A DNA stretch of 64,000 nucleotides from Nostoc foliaceum FACHB-393. Its GTDB lineage: Bacteria; Cyanobacteriota; Cyanobacteriia; Cyanobacteriales; Nostocaceae. How positions within the stretch are numbered: the first letter of the stretch is position 1; each line of letters starts with the position of its first letter. Both the position numbers and the translations under genes were made by a program. Below, in pieces: positions 17,568 through 27,319 of the stretch. The DNA lies in NCBI RefSeq assembly GCF_014698505.1, contig NZ_JACJTD010000002.1, positions 1 to 64,000 on the forward strand, read 5' to 3'. The notes under the pieces were generated by a model, which saw only the letters and a list, made by a program, of their open reading frames with translations, ran no database searches and had not been told where the DNA came from.

Positions 17568-18287
17568 TCACTTTGGGACTTGGAGATTTGGCGTTGGACA
17601 AGTTTTATTAGCAAAATCACACTGATAAATATAGGGTTCTTGCCAACTCACGGGAATTTCTAATAAGTCTCGCGTTCCTGTCATACCTTGTCCAATAAAT
17701 AGCAACAAAGCAATGCAGTTTAAAATCGTATGGACGATGCGCCATCGATTGGACTTATCTTGATAAATATCTTGAACAATTGCCAATGAAAAAATCATTA
17801 GCAGTGCTGCGGTAATGCCAATATAATAATGTGACCAATACCACTCATTGGTGCGACGATATACTCCATCCTGACAACCTAATATTACTAAACCTGCACC
17901 AGTTAACGTAGCAAAAATTGCCCGCCATACTCGCTGCTTTGCCCGATAAAGTAAAACTAAAGAGGCGATAGTAGCAGCAAATATTAACAGAATAAAAGCA
18001 AACTGAAAAGGTGTTTTATTCCATAACTGATTTGTGATAATATTTTTGCCTATAGGGTAGCTTAATCCGATTAAACTTAATCCGACAACTGCACTTGTTA
18101 GTCTTTCACCTAACTCCTTATGTTCTCCACCCACCACTGGAGGAATTTTGCTCTTACTCCCAGATAAAATTTGCAATCTGCGTTGGCGTGTTTGCCAAGC
18201 AAAATTAACCACTATACCGATGAGTGGGAAGACGAATATAACTGCGATCGCTGGATGTAAAAGACGTATAAAATCTGTTATTTCCAT
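17568..18287 (-). CDS. DUF4079 family membrane protein
   Basis: 239-residue integral membrane protein. Hydrophobic segments at about 10-30, 70-90, 95-115, 120-140, 155-175 and 185-205 suggest five or six membrane spans, with several conserved-looking His residues (LLHPAIAVI, WSHYYIGI, IVHTILNCI) that could bind haem as in cytochrome b561-like proteins. I assign it to DUF4079, a cyanobacterial and plastid family. The last 25 residues contain a Cys pair (YQCDFANKTC) outside the membrane. Function is unknown. It is convergent with the cobU transcript. Confidence 0.75.
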   Translation of the reverse strand: MEITDFIRLLHPAIAVIFVFPLIGIVVNFAWQTRQRRLQILSGSKSKIPPVVGGEHKELGERLTSAVVGLSLIGLSYPIGKNIITNQLWNKTPFQFAFILLIFAATIASLVLLYRAKQRVWRAIFATLTGAGLVILGCQDGVYRRTNEWYWSHYYIGITAALLMIFSLAIVQDIYQDKSNRWRIVHTILNCIALLLFIGQGMTGTRDLLEIPVSWQEPYIYQCDFANKTCPTPNLQVPK

Positions 18288-18495
18288 ACAACACCTTTAA
18301 ATTAATCATTAAATTCATGTCAAATGGCAATATAAAGCATTTTACTATCACTTAAATTAATTTCAGATGAGAATCTGTTGAATATTTATTTAATTGTGTT
18401 ATTGTTAAATTTTTAAAAAAGCAAATATTTTAATAATTTATAACTTTTGTAAATACTTTTTCCACCCATATACATGAAACATATACATTACCACA

Positions 18496-20172
18496 CTATA
18501 AACTTGCAGATAACTTATTATTAGGTAGAATATTACGTCGGCGTAATTTCGTAAATTTAGCCAATTTCCAAACTGAATAATATTTATCACTGTAAACAAT
18601 ATCTGTCTTTAATTTATACTTTTTTTCGATTTTTTCATGCCAAGTGTCTGAAGGATTTAATAAAAATACATCAGCAAAACCATCAGGGATTTTAGGAATT
18701 TTTTGGTTGTTTACCAACAGAAAACGGACTTTTGGTTCTAAAAGATAGCTGAGAGAAAAAACATTCCCATAATTATTGCCCAAAGCATCACTAATCAAAA
18801 GTGGGCGAGTTGTCTGATTGATGATTTGGGCAACTTGTGGATTGCCATAGCTCATACCCTTATTCCACCAAGTTTCTGCCTGGGAACTCACCTTAGAAGA
18901 AATTAGACCACAAATAATCACTAATGCCATGATTATGTGCCAAATGCTCCGGCGTGACAAGCTCCCATTATATAGTTGCGTAGCTAGTAGGTAAGCAACA
19001 GTCACTTGGATTCCTAAATAAGATGGTATGAAATATGCTTCAGTAGATGATTGTATACCCCCAGCACTTGACAGTATTAGGGGTAGTGCTGGCACTACAA
19101 TCAATGTGATGAGAAAAAACCAGACTTTATAATTAGTTGTTAGACAAAGAAAATAAATTGAATATCCTAACAAAATTAAAAAAGTTGGTGTAATTAAATA
19201 GTTAAAATAATTATCTGGGCTAAGGTCTATATCAAAAAAAATCCTGCTTAACTGCATCAGCAAAAATGGAAAAACAGGCGTTAAGTTTGGCTGTGTTATT
19301 GTCTTATCTGCTGAAATCAAAAATTGAAAAAAGTCACCCATTACAATTGTTATCCAAGGCATGAAGGCTAAAAAACCTACCAGTGATGCTAAAAGATAAG
19401 TTCTGACAGTTTCAGTCAACTGAAATTTGGCAGTGAGCATCACATAAATTCCGTGAGCAACTGCTACAAATGCACTCCAAAGAAATGTATAAAGACTAAT
19501 AGCTAAAGTTACTGCATAAATGCTCCAAATAGCGAATAAATCTGGTCGTTGCCGTTCTTTCACATGCTCATTTTTATCTTGTGATTCCAGCCGCATTGCT
19601 CGCAACAGAGACGCACTGGATAGCAATATGGTGACTAACCAGAGAATATATTCTTGTGCTTCTTGGGCATAAACCAAGTGAATTGGAGAAATTGCCATGA
19701 GTGCGATCGCTACACCAGGAACCGATAATGGTACATTAAATAATTCTCGGCATAGCCAATAAACACAAGGGAAAACCAGCAAACTGATGAAGGCAGATAA
19801 ACTCCTAATCGCCGTCACCGAATTACCAAATATTTCCATCCACAATTTGGCTATTATGTAATAAAGCGGTGGATGGTAAGGATCTTCTTTTGCCAAAGTC
19901 ATAATCGTGGCATTTAAGCTTTTTTGTTTATTTGCACCTTGAAACTGAGCAAAGCTTTCTCCTGTAATGACACGATTATTAAAAATTTGCTGTTTTGCTT
20001 GATTAATTGTGTAACCAGAAATTCGCAATGAGGTATAAATTTCATCATGACAGAAAACTTTGCCATCAAGGTTAAAAAACCGAAACAATATACCCATTGC
20101 CAATAAGAAAATAATTAAAAATCGCAACCAACTCGGAGCAAATTTGAGATGGCGCATAAGTAGTTTGTCCAA
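18496..20172 (-). CDS. GT39/ArnT-like membrane glycosyltransferase
   Basis: 558-residue polytopic protein with about ten to twelve hydrophobic segments. The first periplasmic loop carries FCHDEIYTSL, the acidic DE motif used by GT39 (protein mannosyl) and ArnT-type enzymes that take sugars from polyprenyl-phosphate. A second conserved patch, KEDPYHPPLYYIIAKLW, precedes the third span. The C-terminal 80 residues are soluble. It probably transfers a sugar to a protein or lipid on the outer face of the plasma membrane. The neighbours are an N-acyltransferase and DUF4079, so no pathway partner is clear. Confidence 0.87.
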   Translation of the reverse strand: MDKLLMRHLKFAPSWLRFLIIFLLAMGILFRFFNLDGKVFCHDEIYTSLRISGYTINQAKQQIFNNRVITGESFAQFQGANKQKSLNATIMTLAKEDPYHPPLYYIIAKLWMEIFGNSVTAIRSLSAFISLLVFPCVYWLCRELFNVPLSVPGVAIALMAISPIHLVYAQEAQEYILWLVTILLSSASLLRAMRLESQDKNEHVKERQRPDLFAIWSIYAVTLAISLYTFLWSAFVAVAHGIYVMLTAKFQLTETVRTYLLASLVGFLAFMPWITIVMGDFFQFLISADKTITQPNLTPVFPFLLMQLSRIFFDIDLSPDNYFNYLITPTFLILLGYSIYFLCLTTNYKVWFFLITLIVVPALPLILSSAGGIQSSTEAYFIPSYLGIQVTVAYLLATQLYNGSLSRRSIWHIIMALVIICGLISSKVSSQAETWWNKGMSYGNPQVAQIINQTTRPLLISDALGNNYGNVFSLSYLLEPKVRFLLVNNQKIPKIPDGFADVFLLNPSDTWHEKIEKKYKLKTDIVYSDKYYSVWKLAKFTKLRRRNILPNNKLSASL

Positions 20173-20534
20173 TAATTTTTCTAAAATAATCTATTTAGGT
20201 GCACTGGGTGAAGTGCCATAGCTACGCCCATTGTAGACATCGCTAGTAATTCTGAGCCTGTTTATCAGACATTGCAAACGTGCTTTGACTAAGAGTCATT
20301 TGATTTGAAATATTCGCAATAAATACCTCTCTTCTATTAACTCTGAAAACAATTGCACAAGGTTGTATCAAATACGGCAAAACTGACCTTAATTTTACAG
20401 ATGAGATGTAGATGGAGGTAAAATATCACAAGTATTCCTATTCTTACAGTCTGTGTTGTGCACTAGCAAGAGCACAATAGGCGGACTTTGTTCCTGTAGC
20501 CGCGACTGAGCGTCGCTAGGACAAAAGAGAATTT
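20173..20534. other. Intergenic region, no gene seen
   Basis: 361 nt between two minus-strand genes. No frame looks coding. It contains a ctgtagccgcgactgagcgt-type palindromic repeat near 20495 of the interspersed Nostoc kind and otherwise AT-rich DNA likely to hold the promoter of the GT39 gene. Confidence 0.45.
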
Positions 20535-21329
20535 TTACAATATTTGGTAACGCCATCTACCAAAATCTTTACTATTAGATATAGTTAAAAAATCAATAGT
20601 ATTAAAGTGTCTATCAATGGCTGGAATACTGCATATTTTAGCTCCAATATTCAAGTATGCCTGCAAAATTTTAGGAATTTCAACATTATATGGATCTGGA
20701 CAATTTTGAGATATTTCTAGACAAGATTGTGGATTGGGATAAACCAAAATACTTGGATGCATCAAACCATTTTTCTGAAAATAATCATAAGCGCAACTAG
20801 CTTGCGAAGGACATTGTGTTAGTAATGATGCACAGCCAAAAAAATATTGGTTTCTACTCCAGATGAGATAATTTGCTAGCCCTTTCCATAGTAATAAAAG
20901 TGCCTGACTGTTGCGGTATTCTTTAGCTATACATGCACGCCCAACTTCAACTGATGCTTGAAGCACAGAATTGGGAATCGCATTAAGATTAAATATATCG
21001 GCAGCATCAAAGCCTAGTGTTTGAGAAGCCATTGTATAGGTTTGCATCCGATAAGTTCCAATGGTTTTACCCGTTTGTTTGGAGATCAGGATTAAATGAT
21101 GGCAAACCGCATCAAACTTATCTATATCCATCTGGGTAAAGTTAGAAGCAGAAAATCCCAAGCCTAGTTCAAGATTAAAAACTTCAAAGCGCAACTGGAA
21201 AATTGATTCTAATTCTTCTTCAGTTGATGCCAGGCGTAGGATATATTTTTCAGTTTGAAGGACGGGAAAATCTTCAAGAGGCGGAGGAGGATTCAGTTGG
21301 TAATTGATGTTGCGTCCAGAAACTTCCAT
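20535..21329 (-). CDS. GNAT-type N-acyltransferase (OlsB / exosortase-associated family)
   Basis: 264-residue acyltransferase of the GNAT superfamily. It shows ESIFQLRFEVFNLELG near the N-terminus, GTYRMQTYTMA as beta-4, and SVEVGRACIAKEYRN followed by LLWKGLANYLIW, the CoA- or ACP-binding turn. This pattern is shared by OlsB (first step of ornithine lipid synthesis), PEP-CTERM/exosortase-associated acyltransferases and autoinducer synthases. No OlsA partner or exosortase gene is nearby, so the acceptor is not known. It is a single-gene unit as far as can be seen. Confidence 0.75.
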   Translation of the reverse strand: MEVSGRNINYQLNPPPPLEDFPVLQTEKYILRLASTEEELESIFQLRFEVFNLELGLGFSASNFTQMDIDKFDAVCHHLILISKQTGKTIGTYRMQTYTMASQTLGFDAADIFNLNAIPNSVLQASVEVGRACIAKEYRNSQALLLLWKGLANYLIWSRNQYFFGCASLLTQCPSQASCAYDYFQKNGLMHPSILVYPNPQSCLEISQNCPDPYNVEIPKILQAYLNIGAKICSIPAIDRHFNTIDFLTISNSKDFGRWRYQIL

Positions 21330-21745
21330 CTATCTTCCTACTTAGATTTGCGAAAATATCCTACTAGGATTTAGGCACTATACAAATAGCTCACATTATG
21401 CATTAATGTGTCGAAGCGTGATTGAGACGGTTTTCGCTAAAAGAACCTCTAGAGAGCTTTTTTACTCTCTTGAATTAGAGGTAGAGTGCTTTTATTATGG
21501 ACATTAATTCCGAAAAAATCTGGCAATAAGATACAAAATTTTCCTTTGATATACGCTATAAATGCAAGTCAGCAAAGAAAGTCAAAATCAGGGCAGAAAG
21601 CCCCCGGATAAATCCAGGGGCTTGGATAATTTTAGCTGCGATGTTTGCAGTGAGCGTAGCGATCTCTCTCGCCTACGGGGGCGGGTATGCGATGTCTACG
21701 ACGGGCTACGCCTAAGCAATCTGCGGTAAATGCACTCTACAATAC
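21330..21745. other. Intergenic region with interspersed palindromes
   Basis: 415 nt without a convincing gene. It contains a 26-nt hairpin (21598-21623, listed separately) and a cluster of gcgtagc/gctacgc-type palindromic repeats at about 21655-21715, which are common mobile repeats in Nostoc. The reading frame across 21712-21918 on the minus strand is only a shadow of nadK. Confidence 0.5.
21598..21623 (-). terminator. Hairpin downstream of nadK
   Basis: AAGCCCCcGGAT and ATCCaGGGGCTT form a 12-position stem with one mismatch and a 2-nt loop. It lies about 120 nt past the nadK stop and may end the ndh-nadK transcript. The U-tract on the minus strand is short (TTTC). Confidence 0.45.
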
Positions 21746-22666
21746 TTAATTACGGTGATTATTGCTGTAGCGAACCCTTGTACCTGCCCAAAGCAACTTC
21801 TCCCGCAGCGTCTGATAGTAGGAATTGTTCTCGCGCAAAATAATAAATTTAGCCCGACAATCTGCCATCCGCACATCAACGCGGTGTCCCGGCCAAATTG
21901 AAGTCCCCAATACCCCATCTGTCCACAGTTTGGTACTCAAATCGTAATCGCCCAAAGGCCAAATACTTACCACAGAACCAGGGGGCAAAACGAGGGGGCG
22001 ACTAGAAAGGCTCATTGCACAAATAGGAGTGATGGTAATCGCCTCCATGCCATCATGCATAATTGGCCCATTAGCAGAAACAGTGTAACCAGTAGAACCT
22101 GTAGGAGTAGCAATGATTAACCCGTCTCCGACGTACTGATCGACTACCTCACCGTCAATTTCCATTTCCAGAATTGAAGTAATCATCCGGTCAGCGGAGG
22201 CGGGTTTGACGCAAAATTCATTCAAAGCCAGGTAATGCTCACTCACTGGTTCTAAATTAGACCCATGACCCTCATACACCGCAGCTTGTAACATCATCCG
22301 CCGTTGGATAGCATAGCGATCCTCAAACAGTCGATCCCAAATTTTCTCAGTATCCTGAAACTCTTCTACTGACTCAGTTAAAAACCCCAGATGACCTCCC
22401 ACATTCACTCCCAGAATAGGGATGCCCGCTGGGGCTAAATGTCTGGCACCAGTTAAAACAGTACCATCGCCACCGAGTACCAAAGCGAGATCGATTGGTT
22501 GGCCCGCTGAAGCCAAAAAGACAGGATAGGGGTTGTCTTTTGGCCCGCTAGGCCCCATCAACACATGGCACTCGCGGCTTTCTAGTTGTTTAGCACAGAT
22601 TTCTGCCCATTCTTTACTTCGGGCATCCCGCGCTTTATAAGCAATGATTACCTGCTTGAGTTGCAC
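21746..22666 (-). CDS. nadK: NAD kinase
   Basis: ATP-NAD kinase, which makes NADP. About 306 residues from a GTG at 22666; a TTG at 22672 is the other option and abuts the ndhE stop. Signature motifs are LVLGGDGTVLTGARHL (GGDGT site), ALNEFCVKP (NE/D motif) and GDGLIIATPTGSTGYTVSA. It follows ndhE by 6 nt, so it is translationally linked to the NDH-1 operon, connecting supply of NADP with the complex that recycles photosynthetic electrons. Cyanobacteria carry two NAD kinases; this is the one that travels with ndh genes. Confidence 0.93.
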   Translation of the reverse strand: MQLKQVIIAYKARDARSKEWAEICAKQLESRECHVLMGPSGPKDNPYPVFLASAGQPIDLALVLGGDGTVLTGARHLAPAGIPILGVNVGGHLGFLTESVEEFQDTEKIWDRLFEDRYAIQRRMMLQAAVYEGHGSNLEPVSEHYLALNEFCVKPASADRMITSILEMEIDGEVVDQYVGDGLIIATPTGSTGYTVSANGPIMHDGMEAITITPICAMSLSSRPLVLPPGSVVSIWPLGDYDLSTKLWTDGVLGTSIWPGHRVDVRMADCRAKFIILRENNSYYQTLREKLLWAGTRVRYSNNHRN

Positions 22667-22672
22667 GCACAA

Positions 22673-22978
22673 TTACCACTTCAGGAGATTAAACTGCTCC
22701 ATATCGACGGTATCGCGGTTGCGATAAATGGCAAGCACGATCGCTAAACCCACCGCCGCCTCGGCTGCGGCCACGGTAATCACAAATACTGTGAAAACCT
22801 GACCCTTAATTAATGTTGAGTCGAGGAAGTTGGAAAATGCCATTAAATTCAGATTAACAGCATTAAGCAGTAACTCAATTGACATCAGCACCCGCACAGC
22901 GTTGCGGCTGGTAATTAAACCGTAGATGCCGATACAGAATAAAGCTGCTGCTAGTAATAGAAAGTACTGGAGTTGCAT
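22673..22978 (-). CDS. ndhE: NDH-1 subunit NdhE (NuoK-like)
   Basis: 101-residue NADH/ferredoxin-plastoquinone oxidoreductase subunit 4L with three membrane spans (about 3-21, 28-50, 60-84). The buried Glu residues of the proton-path chain are seen in [16 protein letters not shown] and [17 protein letters not shown]. It sits in the thylakoid membrane arm of NDH-1, which runs respiratory and cyclic electron flow around photosystem I. It lies between ndhG (59-nt gap) and nadK (6-nt gap). Confidence 0.96.
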   Translation of the reverse strand: MQLQYFLLLAAALFCIGIYGLITSRNAVRVLMSIELLLNAVNLNLMAFSNFLDSTLIKGQVFTVFVITVAAAEAAVGLAIVLAIYRNRDTVDMEQFNLLKW

Positions 22979-23037
22979 GAATCTGAATATCCCTCCTGAA
23001 AAATCTGGCTATTTATTTACGACCTGAGTAGTAAATA

Positions 23038-23652
23038 TTACTCTTTTGTTTCGCTGGTTGTTGATACCAGTTCTCTGGGGCGTTCTTGCAAAGTCAAAAC
23101 AGTTTGCCCCAGTTTGGATGGTGTCAACAGGTCTGGCAAATACTCGCGGCGTGCCAAAATAATTGCTCCTACCATTGCTATCAGCAGCAAAATGGAAGCC
23201 AATTCAAAGGGTAGTAAAAAGTCAGTGAAGAAATGTTCTCCAATTAAAATGATAGAACTTTCACCACCCGCCACAGGAGGAGTTGAGTAGGCCCAAGGAG
23301 TAGCCAGAACCATTGTGCTTAAAAGACCAAACAATCCTACACTGACTAAACCAGTCAGTAATTTCCGCACCCAAGAGTTGGGAAATGCTACAAAACTCTC
23401 CCGCTTGTTCACCAACATAATGGCAAACAAAATCAATACGTTAACCGCCCCAACGTAAATCAGTATTTGTGCAGCTGCAACAAAATCAGCATTTAGCAAC
23501 AGGTAGATTCCCGCTATGCTGATGAACACGCCGCCTAGCATAAAGGCTGAATAGACGATGTTGGAGAACAGCACCACACCAATAGCTGCCCCAATCATCA
23601 TCACACCCAATATGCCAAGCGATACAAACTGTACTCCTTCTGCTAGATTCAC
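23038..23652 (-). CDS. ndhG: NDH-1 subunit NdhG (NuoJ-like)
   Basis: 204-residue membrane subunit 6 of NDH-1 with five hydrophobic spans. Conserved patches are VLFSNIVYSAFMLGG in span 2 and AAAQILIYVGAVNVLILFAI in span 3, which includes the pi-bulge helix linking quinone binding to proton pumping. The C-terminal tail after span 5 (ARREYLPDLLTPSK) is hydrophilic, as in other cyanobacteria. It sits between ndhI and ndhE in the usual cyanobacterial order; the gap to ndhI has GGTCATT-type tandem repeats. Confidence 0.96.
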   Translation of the reverse strand: MNLAEGVQFVSLGILGVMMIGAAIGVVLFSNIVYSAFMLGGVFISIAGIYLLLNADFVAAAQILIYVGAVNVLILFAIMLVNKRESFVAFPNSWVRKLLTGLVSVGLFGLLSTMVLATPWAYSTPPVAGGESSIILIGEHFFTDFLLPFELASILLLIAMVGAIILARREYLPDLLTPSKLGQTVLTLQERPRELVSTTSETKE

Positions 23653-23665
23653 TGTTTTTTGTCCT

Positions 23666-23720
23666 TAGTCATTGGTCATTAGTCATTGGTCATTGGTCAT
23701 TGGTCATTGGTCAATTGTCA
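23666..23720. repeat. Short tandem repeat (TCATTGG heptamer)
   Basis: About eight near-perfect copies of a 7-bp unit (tcattgg / tcattag) between ndhG and ndhI. This is the short tandemly repeated repetitive type common in heterocystous cyanobacteria. It lies inside a transcribed operon spacer. Confidence 0.85.
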
Positions 23721-23756
23721 TTAGACAAAGGACGAAGGACAAATGACAAATTACAT

Positions 23757-24341
23757 TCATTTTTCTGTTTGTTCCACCAGGTCTTCTGGACGCGCACCCG
23801 CACGTGGTGCATCTGCGGGTAGTCCATGTGGTTCGAGGACGCCCTTGGGTAGGTAAACTAGTTCGCGTAGTGGTGTAACCATTGGATCATCTGTTACCTT
23901 GTAGGGCAGACGACCTAACGCCACGCTGTCATAGTTCAATTCATGGCGATCGTAAGTGGAAAGCTCATACTCTTCTGTCATGGATAGACAGTTAGTTGGG
24001 CAAAATTCCACGCAGTTACCGCAAAAAATACAAACCCCAAAGTCAATGCTGTAGTGATTGAGTTTTTTCTTTTTGCTGGCTTTGTCGAATTCCCAATCTA
24101 CTACAGGCAGGTTAATCGGACAAACGCGAACACAAACTTCACAGGCAATGCACTTATCAAATTCAAAGTGAATCCTACCGCGAAACCGTTCGCCAGGAAT
24201 CAGTTTCTCGTAAGGGTACTGTACGGTAATCGGACGCCGCCGCATATGATCGAAGGTGACAGAAAGTCCCTGACCAATGTAACGCGCAGCTTGTACTGTT
24301 TCTTTGGCGTAATCACCAACTTGTTTCAGGAACTTTAGCAT
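23757..24341 (-). CDS. ndhI: NDH-1 subunit NdhI (two 4Fe-4S ferredoxin-like)
   Basis: 194-residue peripheral-arm subunit carrying two [4Fe-4S] clusters. The Cys motifs are [16 protein letters not shown] and [16 protein letters not shown], each CxxCxxCxxxCP, which pass electrons from ferredoxin toward plastoquinone. The N-terminal amphipathic segment ([19 protein letters not shown]) anchors it to the membrane arm. It lies between ndhA and ndhG on the same strand. Confidence 0.97.
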   Translation of the reverse strand: MLKFLKQVGDYAKETVQAARYIGQGLSVTFDHMRRRPITVQYPYEKLIPGERFRGRIHFEFDKCIACEVCVRVCPINLPVVDWEFDKASKKKKLNHYSIDFGVCIFCGNCVEFCPTNCLSMTEEYELSTYDRHELNYDSVALGRLPYKVTDDPMVTPLRELVYLPKGVLEPHGLPADAPRAGARPEDLVEQTEK

Positions 24342-24369
24342 TTTTTGTCTCTCTTTTAAGGGGATAAAA

Positions 24370-24480
24370 GTTAGGAGTGAGGAGTTAGGAGTGAGGAGTT
24401 AGGAGTGAGGAATGAGGAGTTAATTAAAAACTCATAACTCATAACTCATAACTTATAACTCCTAACTCTTAACTCTTTCA
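24370..24480. repeat. Short tandem repeats (GAGTTAG / CTCATAA types)
   Basis: Two adjoining runs of 7- to 8-bp units, ggagttaggagtgaggagtt then actcataactcataactcat, fill most of the spacer between ndhA and ndhI. They are typical dispersed Nostoc short tandem repeats and can fold on each other because the two runs are partly complementary. Confidence 0.8.
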
Positions 24481-25599
24481 TTACCCGCCGAAGGCGAAGG
24501 GAAAGGCTAGTTTCAGGGCGGCAGTTAATAGGAGATTAACCAAACCAACTGGCAACAAAAACTTCCATCCTAAATCTAACAATTGGTCAATCCGTACCCG
24601 TGGCACTGTCCAGCGCAACAGGATGGCGACAAACACTAGTAAATAGGCTTTGAACACGGTCATCGTGATCCCTAAAGCAGCAGTTACTATCTGGAACACG
24701 GGATTTAGTTCACTGACTCCCAGCCAACCAGCGATGAGGTTGAGGGGAATGGGAAAGTCCCAACCGCCCAGGTAGAGAATTGCTACTAGTAGGGAAGAAA
24801 GGATCAAGTTAACGTAAGAACCCAGGTAGAAAAGACCGAATTTCATACCTGAGTATTCAGTTTGATAGCCTGCGACGATTTCTTCTTCCGCTTCTGGTAA
24901 GTCAAAGGGTAATCGTTCACATTCAGCTAGGGCGGCTATCCAAAAGATTAGGAAACCGATTGGTTGTCGCCAAATGTTCCAGCCCAGGATGCCGTAGCCA
25001 GACTGTTGATTGACAATATCAACGGTGTCGAGGCTGTTAGACATCATAGCGATCGCTAACACCGCTAACGCCAAAGGAATTTCGTAACTAATAGATTGCG
25101 CTGCTGCCCGCAACCCCCCTAAGAGGGAGTATTTGTTATTAGATGCGTAGCCAGCCATTAACAAACCAATCGGTTGAATGCTTGATAAGGCAATCCACAA
25201 GAATACGCCCATACCCACATTGCTAATTACGATGTTCTGCCCAAAGGGGACGATCAGGAATGACAGAAACACCGGAATCACAACAATAATTGGACCAAGG
25301 GTAAACAGCCAGGGGTCAGATTTGGCTGGTACTATATCTTCTTTAAATACCAACTTCAATCCATCCGCTACAGGTACTAGTAACCCAAAAGGACCCTGGT
25401 ATTCTGGTCCAATTCGCTGCTGTGCAGCGGCGGAAATTTTTCGTTCTAGCCAAGTAGCGACTAATACCCCCACTGTTGCCCCAATCAGCATCAGTATCAT
25501 TGGCAGTGGCATCCAAATTGCTTTGGCTGTTCCTGCTGGTATACCTAAATCCCGGAGGGATTCAATAAAAGTTCCTTGGAGGTCAATTCCTGAGTTCAT
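24481..25599 (-). CDS. ndhA: NDH-1 subunit NdhA (NuoH-like)
   Basis: 372-residue membrane subunit 1 of NDH-1 with about eight spans, which forms the quinone-entry channel next to NdhI. Conserved motifs are [20 protein letters not shown] near the N-terminus, [20 protein letters not shown] as the acidic loop 3, and [19 protein letters not shown] near the C-terminus. Length and order (ndhA-I-G-E) match other cyanobacteria. The citrate synthase gene lies upstream on the same strand with a 475-nt gap. Confidence 0.97.
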   Translation of the reverse strand: MNSGIDLQGTFIESLRDLGIPAGTAKAIWMPLPMILMLIGATVGVLVATWLERKISAAAQQRIGPEYQGPFGLLVPVADGLKLVFKEDIVPAKSDPWLFTLGPIIVVIPVFLSFLIVPFGQNIVISNVGMGVFLWIALSSIQPIGLLMAGYASNNKYSLLGGLRAAAQSISYEIPLALAVLAIAMMSNSLDTVDIVNQQSGYGILGWNIWRQPIGFLIFWIAALAECERLPFDLPEAEEEIVAGYQTEYSGMKFGLFYLGSYVNLILSSLLVAILYLGGWDFPIPLNLIAGWLGVSELNPVFQIVTAALGITMTVFKAYLLVFVAILLRWTVPRVRIDQLLDLGWKFLLPVGLVNLLLTAALKLAFPFAFGG

Positions 25600-26074
25600 G
25601 TTTCCGCTCTTTAAGACATCGAGTCATGGTGAATCACAACTATTAGTTAAATTAATACCTGTAAATTCACCCATTTATAATTTTTGCCCAGATGACGCTT
25701 GATTGAAGATTTGTCGCTAATTCCCATGCCTAGTATATCCTTGGATGGTTTTAGCCCTCTGAAGCGAGATGAGAACTTCTACTTATGGTTGGCATTGAGA
25801 TTGGCTAATAAATCCTCAGAATTTGGGGAGCAGGGGAAAACAAGGGAGAAAATTTTACTTTGTCCTCCTTGTCCCCCGGCACGACAACACAAATACTCCG
25901 CTTCCCTTTTGGCAACGGTTGTCTGCTTTGTGAAATTTTCTGCTTCCCCAGAACTGGGGACTGACATGACTTAGTAATTTTAGACTGTCGATTTGAGATT
26001 TTTTGGTAAAAGCACCTTGTTTTCACTAAGAAAAAGAATCCAAAATCTAAAATCCAAAATTGCTTGACTGCCAG
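25600..26074. other. Intergenic region, no gene seen
   Basis: 475 nt between gltA and ndhA on the minus strand. Small ORFs here (for example 25699-25974 plus and 25779-26026 minus) have biased composition and no recognisable protein features. Repeats of the aaaatctaaaatcc type lie near 26040-26058. The ndhA promoter is expected here but no clear box was identified. Confidence 0.5.
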
Positions 26075-27211
26075 TTAACGTTGTTCAATGGGGGTATAAG
26101 TAACTTCGTGCCGACCGTTGTAAACCTGGGTAGGACGGAAAATCCGGTTTTCTGCTAGTTGTTCTTTCCAGTGGGCTAGCCAACCGGCAACGCGAGCGAT
26201 CGCAAATATTGGCGTAAACAAGTCTGTGGGAATACCCATCTTCCTGTACACCAAACCTGAGTAAAAGTCAATATTGGGATAAATCCCTTTGCTACCGAGT
26301 TTTTCTCCTACCACTCGTTCCATTTCTTGAGCAACGTCATAGAACTTGTCATAGCCAAACTTTTCAAACAGTTGCTCTGCTAGTCCTTGTAAAATTATGG
26401 CTCGTGGATCTTTCACTTTATACACACGATGTCCAAAGCCCATAATCTTAGATTTAGTTTGCAGACAATGCTCTATGTAGGGACGGACATTTTCCACAGT
26501 GCCAATTTTTTCCAACATCTGAATTACTTCTTCATTGGCTCCACCATGCAGGGGTCCTCCCAAGGTTCCCACGGCACTAGCAACCACAGCGTAAGGATCA
26601 GTCAAGGTGGAAGCTGTCACCCTGGCACTGAAGGTGGAAGCATTCATTGTATGCTCAACCTGAAGTATCAAGCAGATATCAAAAATCCGCGCCATCAGAG
26701 GATCGGGTTCTTGCTCATTGAGCATGTAAAGAAAGTTGGCGGAGTAGTCTAAGTCATCACGGGGACGCACCGGGTCATTGCCTTTTCGCATCAGTTGGAA
26801 CGCCGCCACCATCGTGGGAATGGTTGCTATCAGGCGCACCACCGAATCTCGAATGTAAGCAGGATTATGTAAATCCCGGAGCGAATAAAACAAGCCTAAA
26901 GCAGCAGCAGAGGCTTGCAGCGCATCCATTGGGTGACCGCTTTCTGGAAAGCATTTCATCATGTCCCGAATGCGGTACTTTATTCGTCTGTGGTAACGAA
27001 CTTCATGCTCAAATGTTTCCAGTTCTTCCTTGCTTGGCAGTTCGCCCCAGATTAAGAGATAAGCAGTTTCTAGGAATGTACTTTTTTCTGCTAGTTCTTC
27101 AATCCGGATGCCACGATATTCTAGTATTCCCTTTTGCCCATCAACATAGCTGATACTTGATTGAGCGGCGGGAATGCCTTCTAAACCAGGCTTGTATTCG
27201 CACACCATCAT
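26075..27211 (-). CDS. gltA: Citrate synthase
   Basis: 378-residue type II-like citrate synthase, condensing acetyl-CoA and oxaloacetate at the entry of the TCA branch. Signature motifs are SSISYVDGQKGILEYRGI near the N-terminus, LILQVEHTMNASTFSARVT (catalytic His), GGPLHGGANE (second His) and IMGFGHRVYKVKDPRA with the active-site Asp nearby. The size matches the compact Gram-positive/cyanobacterial form. Two adjacent ATGs (27211 and 27208) are possible starts. Confidence 0.96.
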   Translation of the reverse strand: MMVCEYKPGLEGIPAAQSSISYVDGQKGILEYRGIRIEELAEKSTFLETAYLLIWGELPSKEELETFEHEVRYHRRIKYRIRDMMKCFPESGHPMDALQASAAALGLFYSLRDLHNPAYIRDSVVRLIATIPTMVAAFQLMRKGNDPVRPRDDLDYSANFLYMLNEQEPDPLMARIFDICLILQVEHTMNASTFSARVTASTLTDPYAVVASAVGTLGGPLHGGANEEVIQMLEKIGTVENVRPYIEHCLQTKSKIMGFGHRVYKVKDPRAIILQGLAEQLFEKFGYDKFYDVAQEMERVVGEKLGSKGIYPNIDFYSGLVYRKMGIPTDLFTPIFAIARVAGWLAHWKEQLAENRIFRPTQVYNGRHEVTYTPIEQR

Positions 27212-27319
27212 GGCAACACCATTCGCTTTGTGAAATATCTGATCAAGCTAACTTACCAGAAATTTATTGTCGCCATAACAGTAGCCGTTCTAACAACAAT
27301 AGAAAATGTTGAAAAACTG

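Noticed and set aside
17331-17663. Plus-strand ORF of 110 codons
   Set aside because: It starts on the terminator after the gene at 16838 and overlaps the 3' end of DUF4079 on the other strand.
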